Shown: piece by piece, positions 43,037 through 53,609 of the stretch
How the letters are laid out: each line of letters opens with the position of its first letter
Numbering within the stretch: position 1 is the first letter of the stretch
Assembly: GCA_031771865.1 (NCBI GenBank)
Contig: JASISA010000041.1
Span: 1,488,001 to 1,552,000 of the forward strand
Reading direction: 5' to 3'
Length of the DNA stretch: 64,000 bases
DNA from: Nothophaeocryptopus gaeumannii
Taxonomy: Eukaryota; Ascomycota; Dothideomycetes; Mycosphaerellales; Mycosphaerellaceae
Position numbers and translations under genes: made by a program
The notes under the pieces: generated by a model
Told to the model about the DNA's origin: nothing
Database searches by the model: none
What the model saw: only the letters and a program-made list of their open reading frames with translations

Positions 43037-44340
43037 TCAAGCCCAATGAGCACGCCAACATGTGAGGACGCTTGTCGAAGGGCCCCAGTATACAGGCTTC
43101 GTCCCGTCCATCATGCTGCCGTAGCGCGACTGAGCTGCCTCTCCAACGCATGAACGGCGACATCGCATAAGACACCCTCGCTGAGGAGCTCTACGTATGG
43201 TGTGCGCACCCCCAGGACCTGAAACTGACAAGCAGCTTTTCACTGTTGGTACTACCAGCCACCAGACGTCTATCTCATAACTCTGTGCAATGAGTCCATC
43301 CACTTTCGACGAAGGTTCTTTGTTGAGATCCCGCCACAGCCTTCAATGCACGTAGCGGACGACTTAAGGGAGCATGTTGGTTCCGATTGCTCGCCGTTGA
43401 ACAAAGCAATTGCTTCAGCTTCACCAGATGATCACCGTCTCCGAGGTTTGCTATCCAAGTGAGCTGCTTCTCCGGCCCTCGCTTTAACGGACGCTGCATA
43501 TCATTCGTCATTTCTGCAAGCTGCATATCACGGCCGCGCAGTTTCAGCCCTAATACTTGCGCGTATGCTAGAGCAGGACCCTGAGTGAAGAGCAAAATGA
43601 ACATCATTTCCCTTTTGATACCGCTACCTCGTGCGGCGGGACACTTCCCCCGGCATCACCTTGGTTCCTGCCGGACTTCAGATGCTGGATCTGTGGATCT
43701 CCGACCATGAACCAACATCTGTTGGTTTTACAGAACCATTGGCCGCCGGGATCAACATGATTGGAGCACGTCTTTCATGTGCGAAAATCGTTCAGCAGTG
43801 GAGCTCTTGCACGCAATTGATGAACTCGAAAGATGCCGATACGCAGTAGGACTTTATCTCAACGACATCTTTATGCCCAGGGATTGACAGACACCGGGAG
43901 TAAGAAATGCGCCCAGGCAAGCGCATCATGCAATGCAATTCGTCGACACGCTCGGCGACTGTACATTGTACAGCGCATCTCTGTTCGGATTGCTATGTTT
44001 TGGATGCAGGATTCGGGGATTCTTCCGAGCGCTTTCTCCGTTCTGTCATATTCGACCACTTCATGAAACGCTGAGTGAGAAAATCAATCATGACCTATGA
44101 TTTGCCTAGGTTGTTGACCATACAGAGTGCAAAGTGAAGCTTATGCTGTGCGATGAAGGCGTTAGCCGCGATAACACAGCGTACGACCCTGCTTCTCTGC
44201 CGTGAGGCCGGTTGCCGCGTGGGTGCGTTGACAACATCTTCCGGGTTGCGTACGGAATCGAGAACCGGATCGTGCGACAACAGGATCGACCGGACGACCG
44301 TGAGAGTGGTCTCATCCGCATTCCAAGGCGTGGCGACGTA
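43037..44340 (-). pseudogene. Decayed protein-coding locus, unknown family
   Basis: Minus-strand segments with protein-like composition occur in changing frames. One near 44337-44095 includes NYVATPWNADETTLTVVRSI and ends after AFIAQHKLHFALCMVNNLG. A second, 44059-43871, contains EKALGRIPESCIQNIAI. A third is 43607-43275 (FTQGPALAYAQVLGLKLRGR, IANLGDGDHLVKLKQLL). The third continues in a shifted frame through 43303-43037 (VDGLIAQSYEIDVWWLVVPT, KPVYWGPSTSVLTCWRA). A one-base shift at about 43310-43325 with no room for an intron points to a frameshift. The family was not recognised; the style is that of fungal F-box-like proteins. Confidence 0.45.
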
Positions 44341-45460
44341 ATTTGACCATTACAGGCTATGTCGGGAGGCCCGGCGAGCCGGCAAGCGAAAACTTCAGAC
44401 AACTTGGAACATCTGCTGCATTTTGTCAACTCAGCCTCATCGCGGGAGGCTTCGAAACTTGTTCGGTGCGCCTGTGCTCGCCGAGTCAGACGGGGATCCA
44501 TAGTCTAAGTCCCTTTGTTTCTCTTACCTGTTCCTTTGCAGGCTACGCGCCGGAGACCATGCAGGCTGCGGGCTGACTGCTGCTGTCGTCGCTGGTGAGA
44601 CCGTAGAAGCCGTGGAAGCATTCGTCCGCTTTCAGCTGTGCTACATGCCCATCCTGGCACTTGGCACCTGATGCGCCTGATTCGTCCATGAATGTAACAA
44701 TACAATCTCATCTCACAGGCCAGCGCCTCCAGTCTGCAACAGTCTCACCAGCGCAGCTGTACGCCTTCACACCTTCGACTCAATCATTTCGCGGGTGACT
44801 GCAGAGAGCAGTCTGGAGTCGGACGTCCGTCTTGCCAAGTCGCATGTAACATGTCCATGGCGCCCAATTGACAGAGCCTGATCGGATAGAGAGGGAGCCA
44901 CAGCGGCCACGTGCATTTGAGAGCGCAGAGACGTGCGCCATCGGCAGAGCGCGCAGTGTAGGTTTCTGCCACAGGGCGGTAGAGACCACGGCTAGGCTTG
45001 CCTGCGGGCCAGAGCCAGGACAACGCGTCCGCCAAGCGAGGGAATAGCGCAAACTCACTTGGCCTGGGCCTTGCGCATCACCAAGGGTACGCGCGAGTGT
45101 GGCTAACCCAAGCTCCAGTGCGGTGGTCGCTCCCGGGCCACTCGGGCTCTCTGAGTCGCTGTCCGAAGAAGCCTGCACCCTATGTGCTGCTGATGTATAA
45201 GCCCAGGACCCGCACCAACACCACAGAGCTCTTTAGAGAAGACATTCCGCCGAATATATCTTTACCCATTAATACTTCTTCAACACGCACATCTGCAGCA
45301 CTGCACATCGTGATAACGACTCCACCGTTACCCGGCATCTAGCCCCGGACTGTTGAACTTGCTTGGGATCGTCCGCGCTCGTTCAACGGCTGCCGTTCGG
45401 CTCCCCATCGTTCCCTGGCCCACCAGCGCGAAACCGTGTGACGCAGAGTCAAGACGCACA
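44341..45460. other. Intergenic region upstream of the second BTB gene
   Basis: This is 1.1 kb with short frames only. The last about 100 bp form the leader of the BTB gene. Confidence 0.45.
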
Positions 45461-46506
45461 ATGGCACTCTCGCCAACCGCTCCACAGGAACCGAATGCTC
45501 AAAATGAGCTTATGAGCGCTCTGTCTGCGTGCGTATGAATCCTACCTGTCGATCGATAGGTACCGTCGCTCTTCATCATGGGTGGTGCTTACATCCGAAG
45601 CAGACTTCATCTTGGCGGAAAATACAGCGACCTTACGATTCTTTGCAACTCGAAGCAATGGGCAGTCCACAGGGCTATTGTGTGCTCACGCAGCGGGTTC
45701 TTCGACGGAGCGTGTTCACACCAGTTCCGGGAGTCCAACACAGGAACGATCGATCTCAGTGAGGACGACGAAGATGCCATTGAACAGATGATTCACTGTA
45801 CGCGTTGGACGCTAGACAGCATAACGTTGTGGAACAACGCTGACACGTTGTTTAAACAGATTTCTACTATCTCGACTACCTCAACGAGGATCCTCATCAA
45901 CAACCCTCTACCATGTTCAGGCATCGAGCCTACTCTCACCAACGTCAAAAGTCGCAAAAGAAGATTGACTTTACACAAATCGAAGACCCTCTCCTTGCAC
46001 AAGCTGGCTACTACGTGCCTCAAGAGCCTCTCACTCCTCCTGGCTCGTCCTACGGCGATGGTCCCTCGAGTCCGTCCTTGTCTGGCAAATACCCACAGTC
46101 GCCTGTGAAGACCCGAGCGCGCACACCACCGCTTGACGATCAAGAGGCTGAGTATGAAGACGAGTACGAAGAGGACTTTGAATCGACCGAGGACGAATCG
46201 CACGTTGTGCTTCACGCACAGGTCTATTCGCTGGCAGAGAAATACGACATTCCAACATTGAAGTCGCTTGCAAAACGGAAATTCGAAATGGCAGTCGCTT
46301 GCTACTACGATGCACCTGAACTTGCAGACGCTATCGAATACGTTTACACTTCCACCATCGACTCGGACAGAGGGCTACGCGATGTTGTTGTCCAATTATT
46401 CAGAACTCACCCACAACTTGCCAATACACAAGATATCTACGAAGTCATCAAGGAGACTCCGACTCTGGCACTCGACCTTTGGAAGATTGAGAGAGGCCTA
46501 CTGTGA
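45461..46506 (+). CDS. BTB/POZ domain protein 2
   Basis: This is a 302 aa protein in three exons: 45461-45528, 45604-45797 and 45860-46506. Introns are 45529-45603 (75 nt, GTGCGT donor, AAGCAG acceptor) and 45798-45859 (62 nt, GTACGC donor, AAACAG acceptor). The first exon encodes MALSPTAPQEPNAQNELMSA. After splicing, ELMSALSALHLGGKYSDLTI aligns without gaps to ELFAGLTSLYQSRDYSDLVV of the other BTB gene, which is the main reason for choosing this start over the ATG at 45578. The rest of the BTB fold is WAVHRAIVCSRSGFFDGA and EQMIHYFYYLDYLNED. An acidic linker leads to the conserved C-terminal part (LHAQVYSLAEKYDIPTLKSL, ELADAIEYVYTST). Likely a protein-interaction adaptor; its partner is unknown. 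Confidence 0.85.
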
Positions 46507-48938
46507 GCTGCATCGCCTATTCAGCACTATTGAACGAATAGGCGAATATACGCTTCACGGTCTGGACGCCTCATCGAGGCAGGCCGTAATTCAAGAGGCA
46601 ATTTCGCTTCAAACATTGCTTGTGCAGGGCACGCAATCATGAGCGCTTGACCACATGAACAATATGGAGAGCGAGCACACCACCAGCAGGCTGGCGCGGA
46701 ACGAGTGGGTCTCAGCTCCGGTTTTGCCGCAGCAAGACTGCATGCCAAGTCGCTTCGCGGATATCGCCCACATGAGGTGGCTTACGGGAGACGTGTCTTG
46801 TGTGGCTACCGAGCGATCTGGCTTGATGACTTACAGCACGGGAGTAGGTTTTGGGCGTTGGGGTTTGGACGGAAATGCAAAAGATACCCAGCTACGTTGT
46901 GTGGAGACGTTACTTGGTCACTTTCACGGGATGGGTCGTGTTGGCATATGTTACCACCACCACATGAATACTGTGGTACTGTACTAGAGACTGAAGTAGT
47001 GGTAGAAGGATTATACCACCTCGCCTTTGTTCGAGATCCTTCTTGTCCCTATAGGAGGCTACCGGCTGATCGTCTAGGGCTCTATTGCGAAGACCGCCGC
47101 CACTCGCATCCGCTTCGCTGTTGTGCTTTGTCAAATTCAAGCTTGATTCAGTGTGACCAAGTCTCACGATGTCGCTGATTGATCATTGACGTACCGCAGT
47201 GGAGGCAGTGAGCACAGCGATCGATGCTGGCGGCGCCATTAGTTCTACCATTGGTCCCTTCGGTTCGGGACCACACTGTCGACACCCCTCTTTCACACAG
47301 TGCAGCTCTAGCAGCCACAGTACAGTAACAGCGGCAGTCGCCTCTTCCTTCTCTGCGCACAGAGAAACTCCGCCCGAGTATTTTGCTACCCTAGCTCCGG
47401 ACTGCAAAATGCGGCATTCGCCCCTTTCACCTTCGAAGTAACAATGCGAACTGCTTCATCACCCCTCCTCACGCTGACAACTAAAACTCCGGCCTACTAT
47501 GCAACTAAGGGCCTGCGCTCACACTCAAACGCAGGGTAGGCGAGATTTTGCTGACCGCATGAACGCCTTCCATCCATCCGCGCGGGTATACAGTTGCATG
47601 ATCCTGAAGTGACGCTTCCCAAGAGGCGTGATGCTCTTACTCGGCGACAAAATCCGGCTCGTCAGGCGAATGATCTGACGAAGTCCTACTACAATATCAT
47701 CCACTTCATCCTCCAGCGATGACAAGTTGAAGGAGCATGAAGAACAGGTGGCTCACGTGGACGGATGCAACTGTCATTCCTGTCATCCTAGCGCCGCCGG
47801 ATTCAACCTTACCTCCAGTAACCTCCTACAGGCTCTCAACTCTTGCGGGACGTTTGTTGATCAGCGTTAGCAACGGCACGAGCGCCACCGAGGAAATTCG
47901 CCGACCGTTGTTGTTGGTCACAGCACCACCAACAACAGAGACACATGACTTCACCTCATTACTTCAACTCAGCACCACGGAGCGTCCACCAGACTGCTGG
48001 GTCTGTCCGGATCAGGTACCATCGGACAAAGGCTATGTAAGCCCTACAAGATCTTGCTGGCAGCCTTTACCGCAATGCGCTATTGAAAGCTTGTAATATC
48101 CAGACCATCGTGACCTCTCCTGGCAACTCACTCAGCAGTACCTCCCTTTGTGCTGGCAGATGAAGCTGAAAGCCACACTCTCTCCAATTCTGCCCAATTC
48201 TGGGATATAGCGCCGGAGTGTTCTGTGTGGCTGGCTGCGGCAGATGAGGAATAATGAGAACAGGCAACGCTCTCTCAACCAAGCAAATGCATCTTGTTCT
48301 AAAAGCTTCTTCCCATCCCAATGTCTTCAGCCACATACTTACTCGCTCCTCGCTCGTATCGTTCCAGACCGCTCCTATTACACGCGCACAAGCGCGTGAC
48401 GTGCAAGCAGCAGGAGCACATGCTTCTTCCGGCTCCCCAAAAGTATTGACGGAAAAGTCAAAGCAAAGAAGCAGCAGACTCGGAGTGAGCTGCGACAATT
48501 GTTCTGGAAGCCTTCTAGAAGCGCGAAAATAGTACCGCTCTGACATTGACAGTCGAGGAATTGCTTGCTCGCGAAAGTCTCACATTGACTATAGACCTGG
48601 AACATCCCGGACGAAGCAGATACGAACAGGATAGCCCTACGCCACCATCGCAGCCTACACCTGCAATCGCTCTACGAGCTCAAAATGGCATTCTCCCGTT
48701 GCAGATGGCGTTTCGGATACTCTGTTATGGCCTTGTCGGTGTGCCATGTACTGCTTCATCCGGCTTCAGACTTCCTCGGCACCGCTCTTTATGTGCTGTC
48801 AGCGATACTAAATGAAGCTCATACTGCGACGAGAGACAGCTGTCATCCGTTTCGTTCCATCCATGGAACCTCCTCGTCGACACTTCAACATCGAAAACAC
48901 AAAATCACCTCGGTACTTACAACAGCCACGTTTCGAAG
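46507..48938. other. 2.4 kb stretch without a supported gene
   Basis: Open frames reach about 160 codons (minus 48546-48067, starting MSERYYFRASRRLPEQ) but show no domain or consistent composition. Some may be remnants. No RNA gene or repeat was recognised. Confidence 0.4.
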
Positions 48939-49454
48939 TCAAACAAATTGAGCTGAAGGATGATCACGTCCCACAAGCGTGCCTAATTTGTATCCGACGG
49001 ATTCTAATCTCCCGACGACCCTGTGTCCTAGGGCCATATGCAGTCGGCACGAGGCGTTGTCTTCGAGTGGCTGACCTGGCAGAACGGACATCTTCGCGAT
49101 CACCACCTTCTTGCCCATGACCTTCAGCTTGTCGAAGACAGCTTGCAGCAGGATCTTCGCGATGCCTCGGCCGCAGTAGTCGGGATCAATGTAGACGGAG
49201 TCTTCCATGGTATGCGCATATCCCAGTCGTTCATTGAAGGCATCAGCATATGCGAAACTGGCGATTTGCTCGGTTTTCGGATCGATGGCGACGAGGAACG
49301 GATGTTGGAGTTTCAGCAGCCGTTTGAAGTTGCGTTTCGAATGTTCGAAGGTGGGTAATTCCAGTTGTAGAGTTGCGATTGAATGCTTGACGTAGTGATG
49401 GTGTATGTCATGGTAGGCTTGGACATCGTTGACAGATGCGTTTCTGATCTCCAT
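48939..49454 (-). CDS. GNAT-family N-acetyltransferase (phosphinothricin-acetyltransferase-like)
   Basis: This is a 171 aa single-exon protein from MEIRNASVNDVQAYHDIHHH. The acetyl-CoA-binding motif A is clear near residues 88-105 (YIDPDYCGRGIAKILLQ, fitting Q/R-x-x-G-x-G/A). It is preceded by FAYADAFNERLGYAHTMEDS, typical of PAT-like enzymes that acetylate small amino compounds. The C-terminal strand GHRVVGRLESVGYKLG matches the usual VG-x-L-x-x-VG-x-K pattern. It is probably a cytosolic enzyme with unknown substrate. The frame is open upstream to 49631, but the family normally begins close to MEIRNA. Confidence 0.85.
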   Translation of the reverse strand: MEIRNASVNDVQAYHDIHHHYVKHSIATLQLELPTFEHSKRNFKRLLKLQHPFLVAIDPKTEQIASFAYADAFNERLGYAHTMEDSVYIDPDYCGRGIAKILLQAVFDKLKVMGKKVVIAKMSVLPGQPLEDNASCRLHMALGHRVVGRLESVGYKLGTLVGRDHPSAQFV

Positions 49455-50002
49455 CGCTGCTTGCGCGGAAGTCAGGTCACGAGTGAAACTGATTTGATAT
49501 TTGATGTGATAGCAGAGACGACGATAGTGGCCCGAAATGCATTCCCTTGATATCAATGGCTGAGTCATGCAATTGGAGTCACAGATAATTCGACGAAAGG
49601 TGGCCGGCTCTTGCGAATCATATGTAGGCATTGGCTATTCCGTGGTTGCCTTGTGTAAGAGAGTGCTGAGCAAGAAGAACGATCAGGATTGTACGTAGAG
49701 ATTGGAGTCTCCCTCTCCTCATTAGATATGGACATATACAAAGTTCGGCCGTCAACTGCGGGCCTACCTACTACTTCTCTGATGCCTCTGTCGTATACGA
49801 ATCGATGGTACAGTTTGTCCCCTTCCACTCCGTTACAGCACGGAGGCTTGCACTCTTAGACCTGCAAAATGCAGAAAGCCTTCCCCAATAGTCCTTGATA
49901 CACCCGAGAAGATACGATTTTGCCGAAGAACTCCACACGCCTCGCTGCCCGAACACATAGGTGGTTGTTGCTGATGTACAAAGAGGAGAAGTCGATATGG
50001 TC
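49455..50002. other. Intergenic region
   Basis: This is 548 bp between GNAT and velvet-like genes, both on the minus strand. It contains only short overlapping frames. Nothing else is supported. Confidence 0.5.
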
Positions 50003-50710
50003 CTACGACCGTCCATGTTTGCGAGTGGAGTTACTGCTTCCTCCAGCACTTCTTCGCTCGACTCTGATCGTCTCGCTGTCGATGGCCAGCATGCTTGTAG
50101 CGCCTTGAGCAGATGATCCGGAGCCCATCTTCATCAACGTTATCCGGAGACGGTAAGCACCAGGCTGCCGGATGAGAAGGCTCGGGAAGGTAACGTATCC
50201 CAACCCAAGACGACACGGCTGGCTACGTGCAAGGCTCTCTGCGATCTCCTCTGGCATCTGGTGGATGGAGTCGAAGAGCTTCTGGCCAGATAGAGTGCCG
50301 CATTCTACTGGTACTCTGTCGCCGCTGCGAGAATCGGCGACGAGTGAGACGCAGCCCATGAGTTTCGTCGTGTCGATGCTGCGGTAGCTGGCGACCATCT
50401 CAGGGGAAGGACAATTAAGGCTGACCATGACCGAAGTCTCCACAGTCTGTCCGAAAACAATCGCTCTCGACGGCTGTCCGATGACATCGAGCTCAAAGGT
50501 AGGTCGTTCAGCGGAAGATGCAGTCGAAGATTTCCGTCGATGGCCAGATTTGGACTCTGAGCCTCGTCTTGACGAGCTGTGTTTCGATGAAGAAGATGAT
50601 GATGGTTTGTCGTCTCGTCTGCTGCTGCTCCGGCTCTTGTCCCGAGTGCCGTCCACTGCACGTGGACCGTAACCGTCCCGGACGTACGACTTCTGGTTGG
50701 CGTCTGACAT
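50003..50710 (-). CDS. Velvet-like domain protein, divergent
   Basis: This is a 235 aa single-exon protein. The first about 70 residues are a Ser/Arg/Lys-rich tail (RRDDKPSSSSSSKHSSSRRG). Residues about 72-225 show a beta-rich layout recalling velvet domains: FELDVIGQPSRAIVFGQTVE, then MGCVSLVADSRSGDRVPVE, then LGYVTFPSLLIRQPGAYRLR and IDSETIRVER. The block F-P-S-L-x-I-R-x-P-G-x-Y-R-L-R corresponds to the velvet F-x-D-L-x-V-R-x-x-G-x-Y-R-L-x-F signature. Velvet proteins regulate development and secondary metabolism in the nucleus. This one is short and divergent, so DNA binding is only inferred. Confidence 0.68.
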   Translation of the reverse strand: MSDANQKSYVRDGYGPRAVDGTRDKSRSSSRRDDKPSSSSSSKHSSSRRGSESKSGHRRKSSTASSAERPTFELDVIGQPSRAIVFGQTVETSVMVSLNCPSPEMVASYRSIDTTKLMGCVSLVADSRSGDRVPVECGTLSGQKLFDSIHQMPEEIAESLARSQPCRLGLGYVTFPSLLIRQPGAYRLRITLMKMGSGSSAQGATSMLAIDSETIRVERRSAGGSSNSTRKHGRS

Positions 50711-51394
50711 TTCTGCGAAGGTATAGAAAAGGATTGGACGTTCTGGTTCTTTGATGGTAGAGTAGACAGCAAGATGCTTGTTGACGGCGTTTCAGAGTGA
50801 GGTTCCGCGGAAGCAAAAGTTGCAAGCCGGCCAATGGATGACTACAAAACTCTGTTAGGGAGGGTTGGACACTCAAGCCACGCAGCATCGAAGTCGAGCT
50901 GGCGAACCTCTTCGCTGGGGAGATCCGGGAGGACTCACGAGCTCTTGTATGGTGTAGCCACCTGAAACCTGAAGGTCCTCGAAATGGCGTGGGAGTTGTT
51001 CTCGGGGAAGCAATGTGTTGATGGAAAGTATGGTAAGTTGGGCTGGAAGGTGGTGAAGCTACCAATCCAACGGGAGCTGACCGTTCGAAGTTATATAGGA
51101 CCTCATCAGAGCCTCTTCGCGCCCTTGCCACGCAGACTGGCTCTCAACCCGTTCGGAAGATCTCTTTGAATCTCAAATTAGCTCCTCCTCGTCAAGCAAT
51201 ATCTTGGGGTGCCGCGTATCGCAGTATCCATGCACCAGGGCCAAACAGATGAAAGAAGCGTTCACGTACAAGGCGATCAGACGTCAGGCCTACCATTTCA
51301 GTAAGATGCAGAGCACGGAAAACCCGCCTGACTGATCAAAAAGAGTGGGCTGCAGGCTTGGGGGCAAGCCTTGAGGATACTCTAAAAGGCGATA
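50711..51394. other. Promoter of the velvet-like gene and intergenic region
   Basis: This is 684 bp. It contains overlapping short frames only, and no recognisable gene. Confidence 0.5.
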
Positions 51395-52573
51395 TCAAAG
51401 ATTCGAGGCGCAGCGGCGTCTAGCGACTGTCCGACAGTAATGCCTGGCCATTGACGAGGCCCCGTCTGAAAGATGCAGTCCTTGCAGTCCTTGACAAGCT
51501 GGACGCTGCCCGATGTCATCTCGGCTAGTCTCAGACCTCACTCGTCTTAATTTGTTCGCCCGACGAATCGGTCGATCATCCGCAATTTCTACAAGACGAT
51601 GTGAATCTGATCCTCCCAAGGACCAAATTCTTCCGAGACCCAGAGCCACGGAGCTGGTGACGCTTGCTCGCAATCCCAGCAAGCTCGTCCGAGCACCACC
51701 AGGGCCCCAGTCCACGATGCTCTGAGCAACCGCTTCATCCGCTTTGAGCAGTAACTCACTCTCAATAGAGGACATGCCTCGTGAGCCTGCTCCTGCCGAA
51801 TCAGGAAGTATGAATGCTTTAATTATAGGCGATCTGTGTGACGACGACCAGTTTGTGTAGCCGCACAGTTCGCCTCGCTTTGGGCCGCGTGCGGGATGGA
51901 CTACAGACGCCCGTTCGCTGCTGCCCGACCATTGAGACAAGAGGAAGCCGAGCGCCGAGTAAGTCCGTCGTTCGGACGCCTTCCAGTAGACGCAGGAATT
52001 TAGAGACGACAAGGATGTCGCACACAGCCATGGCGCATTACGTGCAGCGGGAGGCACGGCTGCCGCAGCCGCGGGAGAGTATCCGACGCGACTACAGTAT
52101 CGTTCAATTTGAAGAAGGACCCAGCGCGACTTCATCAGATCGCGCAGGCTAGGTGAAGCAGGCCGCCCTGGATCACTCTTCGGAGAATGTTCCAAGGGCC
52201 CGTGCTGTGGTTGTCTGGTGGGTCTCTTCTTTCTACTGACTGCTCCATCGGGTAGTTGCACGTCGCTGGATCTAGGGCGTACTCGAGCGCGCTCGCTGAA
52301 TGACACCCGCCATATATAGGGTACCAAGATCCTGTGATGTAGTTTCCATATTGTAGGGCCCGATCGTGGTCGCACTGAGCGCTCATTGACGCGGACGGGC
52401 AACCAATTTTCACAGGGCGAAAGGAGGGAGATGGGATGTGTAGCATTGCACATCTGCCGCTCGCCGCCTCGCCCTTGTGTCAGCGGTTTCAGCATGAATA
52501 TTGATTGATGATGATGCCGATGATGATGGAGGAGGGCACCTCTGACAGACCAACGACACCACACCACGCCCAT
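51395..52573 (-). CDS. Questionable long ORF, unknown
   Basis: This is a 392-codon open frame from an ATG at 52573 (MGVVWCRWSVRGALLHHH). Its length without stops is unlikely by chance. Yet the composition (many Ser, Arg, Pro, Leu, no clear ordered pattern) is not that of a conserved protein, and opposite-strand frames overlap it (51513-51725 and 51838-52152). It could be a lineage-specific gene, an antisense shadow of a lost gene or a noncoding coincidence. Confidence 0.28.
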   Translation of the reverse strand: MGVVWCRWSVRGALLHHHRHHHQSIFMLKPLTQGRGGERQMCNATHPISLLSPCENWLPVRVNERSVRPRSGPTIWKLHHRILVPYIWRVSFSERARVRPRSSDVQLPDGAVSRKKRPTRQPQHGPLEHSPKSDPGRPASPSLRDLMKSRWVLLQIERYCSRVGYSPAAAAAVPPAARNAPWLCATSLSSLNSCVYWKASERRTYSALGFLLSQWSGSSERASVVHPARGPKRGELCGYTNWSSSHRSPIIKAFILPDSAGAGSRGMSSIESELLLKADEAVAQSIVDWGPGGARTSLLGLRASVTSSVALGLGRIWSLGGSDSHRLVEIADDRPIRRANKLRRVRSETSRDDIGQRPACQGLQGLHLSDGASSMARHYCRTVARRRCASNL

Positions 52574-53609
52574 GTTGACGTCCTTACAGGGGAATGCCTG
52601 TACGAGCGTACGAGCGGCGCGGCCATCAGATCTCGAGCTGTCTCCACTATGTCAGATACTTGAAGGAAAACAGTACTTGCACCCTGCCTGCAAGATGAAG
52701 GAGTTGTACGGCACGACACCCCCATAGACTGTCCGTCCGTCTCACTGCTCGGCCAGCCCGATGCACACTCGTATTCTTCCGATACAAGATCGAATGATGC
52801 CGAATAGGAGAAATCCCATCTCATCGCCGAGGCTGGCAGGCTTGCACATAGCACCACATGAAGGCTGCATGGCAACATGCTGTAGCACGCGGCATCGCCG
52901 TCCCGCCATGCAGTACGCAATTCGGCTCGTCACACTTGCGGTACAATCATCCCAATCCACCTACATCTTTCGGAGCCTGCCTACGTCAAAATTCCCTTTT
53001 GGGACAATTGCGTACCATATCAGATGGCGTACTCAGCTGGTCACTCAAGGCTGTCGAAGGCGTTCGCAGTGGCTGTTGCTGAGCAACATCTTATTCTGCA
53101 TTTTCCCGTCAGGTCGGAACCATGCACGATTACTTCGATTCACCCAACGCCATGGCAGGGGATCACATGCCATCCCTCCCTGCTGGGTTCCGTCTCTTTC
53201 TTTCGAACGCCTCAATCTTCTCTGCTGGTACAACAGTGCATACGCACGCTCCTGGTTTGTCCTACATTAGTTTGAACATGAACATCTGAGCCCTGACATC
53301 AGTGAAGTGTGAGGGTGATTGGGAGGAGGCGTTTTGCCTGCTTCTCAAGATAGTATCTCCATTTCATGAAGAGAATGCAATGCTGGAAAGCTATTCGGCT
53401 CATCATTTACTGGACGAGGAGCCTGGTAAGTCATGATCCCAGCTGTAGCATGTAGGTAAACGATTCTAGATGAACCCACCACCAGGGTGTCGTTCCTGCT
53501 GCTGGCCTCTTCCACGGCTGCAAACGCATGTCTCTGTCTGTATGCAATTCAAAATCTACGAGTCCAGAAGACATGTCTCTGATCATCGTCTGCTTGGCAT
53601 CAACCTCGA
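52574..53609. other. Intergenic region
   Basis: This is about 1 kb upstream of the questionable ORF and downstream of the DUF7918-like gene. A plus-strand frame at 52761-53270 is open for 169 codons without recognisable features. Confidence 0.45.

Noticed and set aside
45461..45539. 25-codon upstream ORF regulating the second BTB gene
   Set aside because: Splicing it to 45604 gives a gap-free match to the paralogue, so it is better read as the first coding exon.
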